The notes under the pieces: model-generated
Databases searched by the model: none
Seen by the model: only the letters and a program-made list of their open reading frames with translations
Told to the model about the DNA's origin: nothing
NCBI GenBank assembly: GCA_035771165.1
Contig: JAWNZC010000301.1
Location: 62,001 to 126,000, forward strand
Reading direction: 5' to 3'
Source of the DNA: Paragorgia papillata
Taxonomy: Eukaryota > Cnidaria > Anthozoa > Scleralcyonacea > Coralliidae
DNA: 64,000 nt
Translations under genes and position numbers: made by a program
Shown here: positions 8,270 to 15,708 of the stretch, piece after piece
Layout: the number at the start of each line of letters is the position of its first letter
Numbering within the stretch: position 1 is the stretch's first letter

Positions 8270-9137
8270 ATGGAAAGTAAAGAACAGTTAGAATTTGAGA
8301 TAAAACTTATGCAATATGATCTATACAAAATGCTTAAAAAAAATAATGGAATATTTAAACAAAATCCTTCTACTGAAATTTCATATTTATCAGGTTCGGA
8401 ATTACAATCTTTAGCCTATGAAAATGGGATCAAATATACAAAAACACTAACACGAAAAACAATTTTTGAAATGCTTGGAACGGAATTCCATTCCCATATA
8501 CACCAAGGTAACCCAGCATTCCACACCGATGGTTTAGCTCCGTGTGGAAACAACATTTACAGAGGTTGGTGGAGATGACAAAGTAAAGTTCCCAAGTATG
8601 GGTCAGGCAGCATTCGCATTAGGAAAAAAAGACCAAAACAGCATTGCCAACTACATCGAAAATGAAAACATCATTAAGTACAATAAAAAACTTTGGACAG
8701 TCAGCCGTTGTTACACACAAAAAACAGAAGATGAAGTTGAAATTGAGTTTTTACAAAAAGAGCTGTACGAAAAAAATTTAGAATATTCTGAAAATAAACA
8801 TGTTAGTTTAAATCCAATCGTAAGACCGGAGTTGCTTAAAATAGCTATCAAAAATGGAATCAACAATCTAACCAATCTTACCAGCAAAACCCTATGCTAC
8901 AGACTTGGATTGCCTTTTGTCCAACGAAAAAACGGTTGTTGTAGTACCAGCACCAAACCCGTTAAAACCCTGTTTACAGCAGTAGTTCCATTCAAAAGTG
9001 AGACAACTGAATTCCCAAGTATGAGTCAGGCAGCATTTGCATTAGGAAAAAAAGACCAAAACAGCATTAGATACTACATTAAAAACAAAATAATTGTTTT
9101 GTATGATGGCAAATATTGGTCTGTAAGCAGAAAATAA
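8270..9137 (+). pseudogene. SAP-like/NUMOD1-like modular protein, split by one frameshift
   Basis: Two reading frames together match a two-copy layout. Each copy has a SAP-like helical module (Leu-rich helix, a loop, then an L-T-x-K-T-type helix) followed by a module of about 40 residues centred on FPSMxQAAFALGKKDQNSI and ending WxVSR, like nuclease-associated modular (NUMOD1) helix-turn-helix domains. The first frame ends at 8,578. The second is open from after an in-frame stop at 8,535 to 9,137 and has no ATG at its beginning, only GTG. A one-base insertion near 8,541-8,546 explains this best. I chose ATG 8,270 over 8,246 because ATAATAAAA precedes it. A programmed frameshift or sequencing error remains possible. 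The protein is likely DNA-binding. Confidence 0.6.
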
Positions 9138-9141
9138 AAAA

Positions 9142-9411
9142 ATGGGAAACACAAAGTCAAAACCAAAAGAAAAATATAATAAAAACCATATTACCAAAAA
9201 AGGTTTTCAGTTTGGTTTAAGTTTTGGAAGAGAGGACCTAACAATGGAAGGAAATGTGCAAATAGGTTGGACAAACAAAACAGTTAAAAACTACACCATG
9301 GTTCCAAGTTGTAAAGAATCGGTTTCTGTAGAATCTTTTAAAAATGAAATAAATGATGATGTTAACAAAAATCCAAAACTGGTACCGACAAATCCGGAAG
9401 AAAAGGGTTGA
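9142..9411 (+). CDS. Small protein with candidate N-myristoylation signal, 89 aa
   Basis: The N terminus MGNTKSKPK fits the eukaryotic N-myristoylation consensus (Gly2, a small residue at position 6, then basic residues), so the protein may attach to membranes through a lipid and basic patch. The rest is polar with a short beta-like segment (about 20-50) and no named domain. The start follows the previous stop by 4 bp and has AAATAAAAAA upstream. Such proteins often link capsids or envelopes to membranes in other viruses, but a role here is inferred. Confidence 0.65.
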   Translation: MGNTKSKPKEKYNKNHITKKGFQFGLSFGREDLTMEGNVQIGWTNKTVKNYTMVPSCKESVSVESFKNEINDDVNKNPKLVPTNPEEKG

Positions 9412-9509
9412 CAAAAGGAACTTAATTCTTAGAAAAAAATGGGTTCAAAAGGAAAAAGATCGTTGGGTGCACAATGATGTTAGAAATGAACATTATTATT
9501 AAAAACCAA

Positions 9510-9537
9510 AAATCTCTTATTCCAAAAATAAGAAATT
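9510..9537 (+). terminator. Stem-loop after the 89-aa gene
   Basis: CTTATT and AATAAG pair across a 5-base loop, with flanking A/T bases that partly extend the stem. It lies about 100 bp after the stop at 9,411. Bases 9,412-9,509 show no convincing gene. Confidence 0.35.
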
Positions 9538-9563
9538 TTAAAAGAAAACCACTATAATAAACA

Positions 9564-9989
9564 ATGCAACACCAATACGAACCCACTCCTCAAAAACTTT
9601 TCCAAATCCGAATGCAACTTAGAGAAAGTGCAAACAAAAGACTTCAAACAATAAGAGAAGAAAATTTTCCACCAACATCCCTTAAAGAACTCAGAGCAAT
9701 TGGTGGTAAACTTGGTGTTAAAGGTTCCCACAAACTTAACTTAAAAACACTTTGCGAGCAACTTAAAATTCCATTAGTAAAAAATGAAGTTTACGATAAG
9801 TACCACAGAAACGCAATTAAAACACCAGTCAAAATAACATTTACTTCTGCTGCTGGCGAAACAATAGAGTTCCCAAGCATTTACAATGCAGCCCTAAGTT
9901 TACACAAAAACCCAAGTTTCATTCCTTATTACATTAAAAAAAACAAGGAAGTTTCGTACAATGGAAAACTATGGTCAATTAGTCGTTAA
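9564..9989 (+). CDS. SAP-like/NUMOD1-like protein, 141 aa
   Basis: This protein is an intact one-copy relative of the broken gene at 8,270-9,137. A charged N-terminal helix is followed by a SAP-like module (about residues 40-75, LKELRAIGGKLGVKG then LNLKTLCEQLKIP) and a C-terminal NUMOD1-like module (about 95-141) centred on EFPSIYNAALSLHKNPSFI and ending LWSISR. NUMOD1-type modules bind DNA in homing nucleases, but no nuclease domain is present here. The start has ATAATAAACA upstream, and a perfect 10 bp stem-loop lies 67 bp after the stop. It stands immediately upstream of the polymerase gene. Confidence 0.8.
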   Translation: MQHQYEPTPQKLFQIRMQLRESANKRLQTIREENFPPTSLKELRAIGGKLGVKGSHKLNLKTLCEQLKIPLVKNEVYDKYHRNAIKTPVKITFTSAAGETIEFPSIYNAALSLHKNPSFIPYYIKKNKEVSYNGKLWSISR

Positions 9990-10055
9990 AAATTTTTAAA
10001 ACCATACTATAATAAACGAGACCCTATACTGTTTTCTTGTCATTCCTTTTTAAAA

Positions 10056-10077
10056 TTCTATCCAACTTTGGATAGAA
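10056..10077 (+). terminator. Perfect 10 bp stem-loop upstream of the polymerase gene
   Basis: TTCTATCCAA and TTGGATAGAA form a perfect stem with a 2-base loop, followed by A/T-rich DNA. It probably ends the 141-aa transcript, 80 bp before the polymerase start. Confidence 0.5.
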
Positions 10078-10158
10078 ATTTTTTCATGAAGTTTTTAAAA
10101 AAAGAAGTTTTTGGTTTAAAGAAATAATTTTAAATTTTTTTCATACACTAATAAAGGA

Positions 10159-13100
10159 ATGACGAAACAAACTAATGACCCTAAATTATTAAAGATTAGG
10201 GAGAACGCACGTCTCAGAAAACAAAGGCAGCTACAACGCGATAAGGAGATGAAACCCTTTAAACCCGAAAGACTTGCCATGCTTCAGGAAAAGCAAAAGG
10301 TAAAGGAACTTAAGAATGAGCAAAAACTTATCAACCAACAAGATGGGTTAAATGATGACTTAATTAAGTTCCAACAAAAAACTTACAAAAAACTCCAGAA
10401 AAAGGAGCAAGAAAAATGGGCGAGAGAGATCAGACAAGAAGAGGAAAGAAGAGACAAAATTAAGTGGGCCAAGAAGTGGAAGGGGGTTGGTAAAAAACTA
10501 GCCAGAACCAGACAAATTCTTGGTAACAAACTATCAAAAATTTTCAGAAAAAAGACCAAAGCCAACAAAAACCTCAGACAGACAGAACCAATTATGATCA
10601 AAGATTTTGCAAATGGGAAGGCAGCTTTGTACGAAATCTCGGGACAGGGATTCCTAGATCCAATAGTGTTTTTGGAACAAACAACAGCAACTGTTGAAAA
10701 ACTTATTAATGGGATCGAAAATTCTAAAAAGGTCAAGACAACCCTAATCTGTAAACTTGTCCATTATGATTATGTAGAAGGACTTGAAGAAGTGGATCTT
10801 TTCTACTTTACCTCCAATATGAAAGCCATGACAACAGAGGAGGACGTCACGGAGCTTTACAAAATATCAAAAAGGGAAATGTTGGAAAACTTGGCATCCC
10901 ACCAGAAAAAGGACTCTGGATGGTCAATAAGGTCAGTTGAAAAACTCCATATTTCAATAACAAAGTACAAGCCTTTAAATGGTAAGAGATACCAGCAACT
11001 ACCAAAATTCATCAAGGGCAAAAAGGCAATCATCAACCCACAAAATGTCAAGGATGACCATTGTTTTCTGTACGCAGTTGCCATTGCTGAAACTTTAAAG
11101 GAAACTCCAAATGCTCAAAAACTTGAAAGAATTCCAGTATCAATCCAGTTAATGGTTGAAGACTATGACGTCAGGGGTCTGTCGTTCCCTGTCAAAATTA
11201 AAGAAATATCCAAGTTCGAACAGTACAACAAAATAGGTGTTAATGTTCTGACATATGATGACGAGATCAAAAAGGTTTGCCAAATGCAAATATCCAGGTC
11301 TGAGCATGACAAAAGGGTTAACCTATTTTGGTGGAATAACCATTTTAGTTGTATCAAGGACAAAGGGAAACTTCTAACAAGCCAGAATGACAAACACAAA
11401 GGGAAAAAGTTCTTTTGCGACTTTTGTTTAAACCCTTTTGAAACAGAGGAAATAATGAAGGAGCATGAGACTATTTGTAGAACCCATGACGCCCAAATCC
11501 AAGAATATCCCAAAAAAGGTGTTGATGATATCATGGGATGGAGTGGAAAAGATTTTAAGAAAACCCAGGATGTGCCTCTCATCATAGTGGCAGATTTTGA
11601 GTGTATGCTGAAAACTTTAAAAACCAGGGATAACGACGAAGAAAAAAGTTATACCCAAAAGTACCAAGAACACATCCCAATTAGCTATGGTTTCAACATT
11701 ATTTGTTCTGATCCATCTGTGTTTCCTGGAAAATATGTGAGTTACACAAAGCAGTATGAGTTCCAAGATATCGGTCAAATGTTTGTTGAGAGTCTTGAAA
11801 AAGAAGCAAAGAAGATTTGGCACACCTATTTGAAGGAGCCAAAGAAAATTATAATGACAGCAGAGGATGAGAAAAATTTTCAAAATGCGTCATCCTGCTA
11901 TGTCTGTGGAGGGGAGTTCGCACACAAAAAACTTAAAGATTTGGACCCGAAAAGTATTTGGAAAGCTAACAAAAATACTGCAAAATCCAAAGTTAGGGAC
12001 CATGACCATTTAAATGGTAAATACCGAGGTGCCGCCCACAACGACTGTAATTATTCCATGACAAGTGCGAGACACATACCAGTTTTGTTCCATAATTTTA
12101 GTGGGTATGATAGTCATTTAATTGCGAAATATTTGGGTGTCTCAAATGGTAAACTTGGTTGCATCGCAAAAACAGAAGAGGAGTACATCAGTGTCAACAA
12201 AACCCTTTGGATGGATGGTGGAATGAAAAAGGATCCAAAAACAGGCACACTTAAAAAGAAGTGGGTACCCTTGGAACTACGATTCTTGGACTCTTTAAAA
12301 TTTATGTCAAGTTCTTTAGCAACACTAATGTCAAACTTACCAAATGAAGAGTTCCATTACACTGAAAACGGTTTTAAGAACTATCCGAAAGAAAATGTGG
12401 ACCTGTTAAAACAAAAAGGAGTGTTCCCGTATGAGTTTTTGGATAGTTTGAAAAAGTTGGACTATCCACAACTTCCACCACACGAAAAGTTTCATTCCAG
12501 ACTTACAGGAAAAAATGTTGACATTGAAAATTACAAACATGGACAAAATGTTTGGGAAAAGTTTGAATGCAAGACTTTAAAGGATTACATGGAACTATAC
12601 CAAAAAACGGATGTGTTGGGACTCTCTGACGTCATCCAAAGCTTCAGAAAGATGTGCAAAGAAACTTACAAACTTGACCCTATGTGGCACTACACAACTC
12701 CAGGATTGGCTTGGGATGCCTTGTTGAAAATGACGGGTCAAAAGTTGGAGCTCCTAACAGACCCCGACATGTATCTTATGATTGAAAAAGGCATTCGTGG
12801 TGGAATCTCTACAATAACTCATAGATATGCAGAAGCCAACAACAAGTACATGGATGAGTATGACCCCACAAAAGAAAGTGTTTTCATTCCATATTTGGAC
12901 AAAAATAACTTATATGGTAATTCAATGATCCAACCATTACCAGTTGGGGGTTTTGGGTGGGTTCCAGAAGAAGAGCTGTCAAACTGGAAAAAATATTTGA
13001 CAACAGAGGGGAAGGGATGTTTTTTGGAAGTTGATCTCGAATATCCAAAGGAGCTGCATGACCTCCACAACGAAATGCCATTTGCAGCCGAAAGAATGAT

Positions 13101-14130
13101 GGTCAACAAGGTTGAAAAGTTGGTACCAAATTTAAATGACAAGGAAAATTTTGTGGTCCACTACGAAGCCCTTGAACAGATTTTGGAGCATGGTTTAAAA
13201 CTAAAAAAGATTCATCGCGCGGTTTCATTTACAGAAAAAGCTTGGATGAAGTCGTATATTGAACTCAACACAAAGTTAAGAACAGCTGCCAAGAACGACT
13301 TTGAAAAGGACTTTTTTAAACTCATGAATAACGCTCCTTTTGGAAAGACCATGGAAAATGTCAGAAACAGGATCGACGTCAGACTGGTTTCATTCGATGA
13401 CCAGCTGGACAAACTGGCAAAAAAACCTAATTACAAAGGTATTAGTATATTTACCGAATGCCTGGGAGCTGTGCATATGAGGAAGACCAGAGTCAAACTA
13501 AACAAACCAATATATTGTGGGGCGGCTATACTAGACAAAAGCAAGGTAACAATGTATGAGTTTCATTACAACTACATAAAACCAAAATATGGGGACAAGG
13601 CAAAGCTGTTATTTACAGACACAGATTCCTTGTGCTACGAAATCGAAACCAGCGATATCTTTGTAGATATTGCAGATGATGTTAAAACCATGTTTGACAC
13701 CTCAAACTTCCCTGAAAACCATCCAAGTGGAATAGAGTGTGGTGCACACAAAAAGGTGCTTGGTAGAATGAAATTTGAAACAGGTGCTGACCAAATATCA
13801 AAATTTGTGGGTTTAAGATCAAAAGCATATGCGATCAAAATGGCCAAAAAAAGAAATCCTGTAACTGGGTTATGGGAGTGCAAAGAGGACAAAAAATGTA
13901 AAGGAATTGCAAAGGCTGTCATTAACAACAATATCAAATTTGACGACTATTTTAACTGTCTGTCTACAAGAAAAAACATACTAAAGGGGATGAACACCTT
14001 TAGAAGCACAAAACATACCATCCACACCATTCATGTCAATAAAATAGCGTTGAGTTCTGAGGATGACAAAAGAGTCATACTAGATGACAAAATAAGTACT
14101 TTAGCAATTGGCCATTACAAAACTCGGTAA
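10159..14130 (+). CDS. Protein-primed family B DNA polymerase with N-terminal extensions
   Basis: This 1,323-aa polymerase would replicate the element from its ends. Exonuclease motifs are D479/E481 (VADFE), N646/D651 (HNFSGYD) and Y814/D818 (YQKTD). Polymerase motifs are A at D914 (LDKNNLYG), B at about 1057-1062 (NNAPFG) and C at D1154/D1156 (TDTDS), with a KAY-type motif near 1222. Between exonuclease motifs I and II lies a zinc/HNH-like insert: C580, C583, DHDH at 614-617, H627, C630, similar to endonuclease VII modules. Further upstream are a C2H2 finger (C420, C423, H436, C440) and a C302/H395 pair that looks papain-like. The first 140 residues are highly basic. The start has CTAATAAAGGA upstream. 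All catalytic residues are present, so it is probably functional. Confidence 0.97.
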   Translation: MTKQTNDPKLLKIRENARLRKQRQLQRDKEMKPFKPERLAMLQEKQKVKELKNEQKLINQQDGLNDDLIKFQQKTYKKLQKKEQEKWAREIRQEEERRDKIKWAKKWKGVGKKLARTRQILGNKLSKIFRKKTKANKNLRQTEPIMIKDFANGKAALYEISGQGFLDPIVFLEQTTATVEKLINGIENSKKVKTTLICKLVHYDYVEGLEEVDLFYFTSNMKAMTTEEDVTELYKISKREMLENLASHQKKDSGWSIRSVEKLHISITKYKPLNGKRYQQLPKFIKGKKAIINPQNVKDDHCFLYAVAIAETLKETPNAQKLERIPVSIQLMVEDYDVRGLSFPVKIKEISKFEQYNKIGVNVLTYDDEIKKVCQMQISRSEHDKRVNLFWWNNHFSCIKDKGKLLTSQNDKHKGKKFFCDFCLNPFETEEIMKEHETICRTHDAQIQEYPKKGVDDIMGWSGKDFKKTQDVPLIIVADFECMLKTLKTRDNDEEKSYTQKYQEHIPISYGFNIICSDPSVFPGKYVSYTKQYEFQDIGQMFVESLEKEAKKIWHTYLKEPKKIIMTAEDEKNFQNASSCYVCGGEFAHKKLKDLDPKSIWKANKNTAKSKVRDHDHLNGKYRGAAHNDCNYSMTSARHIPVLFHNFSGYDSHLIAKYLGVSNGKLGCIAKTEEEYISVNKTLWMDGGMKKDPKTGTLKKKWVPLELRFLDSLKFMSSSLATLMSNLPNEEFHYTENGFKNYPKENVDLLKQKGVFPYEFLDSLKKLDYPQLPPHEKFHSRLTGKNVDIENYKHGQNVWEKFECKTLKDYMELYQKTDVLGLSDVIQSFRKMCKETYKLDPMWHYTTPGLAWDALLKMTGQKLELLTDPDMYLMIEKGIRGGISTITHRYAEANNKYMDEYDPTKESVFIPYLDKNNLYGNSMIQPLPVGGFGWVPEEELSNWKKYLTTEGKGCFLEVDLEYPKELHDLHNEMPFAAERMMVNKVEKLVPNLNDKENFVVHYEALEQILEHGLKLKKIHRAVSFTEKAWMKSYIELNTKLRTAAKNDFEKDFFKLMNNAPFGKTMENVRNRIDVRLVSFDDQLDKLAKKPNYKGISIFTECLGAVHMRKTRVKLNKPIYCGAAILDKSKVTMYEFHYNYIKPKYGDKAKLLFTDTDSLCYEIETSDIFVDIADDVKTMFDTSNFPENHPSGIECGAHKKVLGRMKFETGADQISKFVGLRSKAYAIKMAKKRNPVTGLWECKEDKKCKGIAKAVINNNIKFDDYFNCLSTRKNILKGMNTFRSTKHTIHTIHVNKIALSSEDDKRVILDDKISTLAIGHYKTR

Positions 14131-14140
14131 GTTAAGTTCA

Positions 14141-14170
14141 AAATTTGTATTCAAATAAGAATACAAATTT
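14141..14170. terminator. Perfect 12 bp stem-loop between polymerase and zinc-finger genes
   Basis: AAATTTGTATTC and GAATACAAATTT form a perfect 12 bp stem with a 6-base loop. It starts 11 bp after the polymerase stop and precedes the end of the convergent zinc-finger gene, so it may end both transcripts. It is the strongest of the element's stem-loops. Confidence 0.55.
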
Positions 14171-14180
14171 TAAAGGGGTT

Positions 14181-14441
14181 TTAAAAATTATTATTATTTT
14201 TTCTAATTTTTTTTGAATGGGATTTTTGATGATCATCTCTCTCCCTTTCTGTTTTGAAGGTTTTTGAACATTTGACACATTCCCATGCAATGTACATTTT
14301 TTCTTCTCCATGAACAACCTTTATGTGCAATCTTAGTGCTGTTTCTGTCTTTGTTTCAAATTTACACCCTTTTCCACAAACAAACCAAGTTTTACGATGG
14401 TCAGGTTGAAATACTGGGTTTCCTCTCTTCATTTTGGGCAT
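14181..14441 (-). CDS. Two-finger C2H2 zinc-finger protein, 86 aa
   Basis: Two C2H2 units are visible. The first has the pattern CGKGC followed by H-x4-H; the second has CVKC followed by H-x4-H (HQKSH). A short basic, Asn-rich C-terminal tail follows. It probably binds DNA, perhaps as a regulator or end-binding protein. It lies next to the putative right terminus of the element and is transcribed inward, toward the polymerase. The start has AATAAGAATAAAAAAGA upstream. A second ATG at codon 4 could also serve. Confidence 0.8.
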   Translation of the reverse strand: MPKMKRGNPVFQPDHRKTWFVCGKGCKFETKTETALRLHIKVVHGEEKMYIAWECVKCSKTFKTERERDDHQKSHSKKIRKNNNNF

Positions 14442-14491
14442 TCTTTTTTATTCTTATTTTTTTAAAATTTTGGAGTTTGGGTGGAACGATT

Positions 14492-14554
14492 CCCAAAAAA
14501 CTTGGCAACCCCAAACCCAAAAAACTTGGCAACCCCAAACCCAAAAAACTTGGC
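14492..14554 (+). repeat. 24 bp tandem repeat, about 2.6 copies
   Basis: The unit CCCAAAAAACTTGGCAACCCCAAA is repeated from 14,492 and ends in TTGGCGGCCATT. That last motif recurs at 14,857-14,868, just beyond the 34 bp repeats. Bases 14,555-14,647 hold nothing else that I can identify. Confidence 0.85.
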
Positions 14555-14647
14555 GGCCATTTTGTAAAAAATTCCCAGAAACCTTTGCAAACCCGGGAGT
14601 CAAACCAGATGTCAAAATTTTTAAAAAATCCAGGAGGGGGTCGCGAA

Positions 14648-14851
14648 CCTTTTTAGAAGGGGGTGGGTAAGCTTTTCAAAACCTTTTTAGAAGGGGGTGG
14701 GTAAGCTTTTCAAAACCTTTTTAGAAGGGGGTGGGTAAGCTTTTCAAAACCTTTTTAGAAGGGGGTGGGTAAGCTTTTCAAAACCTTTTTAGAAGGGGGT
14801 GGGTAAGCTTTTCAAAACCTTTTTAGAAGGGGGTGGGTAAGCTTTTCAAAA
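14648..14851 (+). repeat. 34 bp tandem repeat, six copies, near the right end of element 1
   Basis: Six identical 34 bp copies begin CCTTTTTAGAAGGGGGTGGG and contain AAGCTTTTC. They are followed by a partial copy and the putative terminus. Polinton inverted repeats often contain subterminal tandem repeats, so this could be part of the terminal repeat. The left end is needed to test that. Confidence 0.9.
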
Positions 14852-14873
14852 CCTTTTTGGCGGCCATTACACT

Positions 14874-14903
14874 ATGTCCCAGGATCCGCTTTTTGACACT
14901 ACT
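14874..14903. other. Short flank between element 1 and the satellite
   Basis: About 30 bp that match neither the element repeats nor the satellite clearly. It begins ATGTCC, a possible 6 bp target duplication of element 1. Confidence 0.35.
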
Positions 14904-15708
14904 TACGCTGTGTCCCAATGTAATTATTTCACGATTGTCTGAAAATATTCAATATCAATTAATTGAAATTACGCACTGCCAAAATAATAAATAACGGATA
15001 AAAAGCAAACGGTGGAACTAAAATTACACGGCGGAATTATAAACGAATTATTTCAACATTTCAATGAACGAGCTTTCGCTGTTGCGAAGACCGCAACAAT
15101 TGATCAAACGATCGCACGTCTACCTAACCGAATTGACTGTGTGATGAAAGGGAGTCAAAGTGTCAAACAAAATACTAAACCCACACTCATAGGTTGTCAG
15201 TGGTTTACTTTTACTATCCGTGTCCACTTCAGTTTTTCTAAATAAGCACAAAACAGTAGAAACTGGCGTTTTATTTGGCCCGCGTATTAAATGACAACCT
15301 AACAAAATAAGCGTAAAGACTGCATTTATAATTAGCTGTGCTATTATAATGGCTCCTGCACAGTACTCCATGCCTTTACTGCGTATTTCCCGCATAAACA
15401 CGTTCTAAATAACAACTGTCTCTATCACGCTTATGATACAGATAAAGTTCTATATGCTGGTAACATTGAGGTAGCAAAATACCTAACTTAAACCGTATTT
15501 TTAACAGTACTCCATCTACGGCATAAATAATATTATAATTAGATTATCTTTTAACTTATTACCACGAATTTGGTGGAGTAATGTTATTTATCTGAGTAAA
15601 AGGGTCTGGACAGCAATAATTCAGCGCTTACAGTGAAGATTAAGTATATATCTATCACTTCAACAAAAAAACTGTCTGAAGAAGACGCAGTTCTTTCGAA
15701 TATAGACC

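Larger units (their letters stand above)
1..14873 (+). mobile_element. Polinton/adintovirus-like element 1, right-hand part (left end outside window)
   Basis: This gene-dense block carries Polinton hallmark genes: major capsid protein, packaging ATPase, penton-like protein, rve integrase and protein-primed family B DNA polymerase. The left end lies outside the window, since the capsid gene is open to base 2. No adenain-like protease is visible here; it may lie upstream. The right end is inferred at about 14,873, where the reverse complement would begin AGTGTAATGGCCGCC. That is just after six 34 bp repeats and shortly before satellite sequence begins at about 14,904. The following bases ATGTCC could be a 6 bp target duplication, but the left flank is needed to confirm it. 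Only one of the genes, at 8,270-9,137, looks broken, so the insertion seems young or maintained. Confidence 0.9.
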
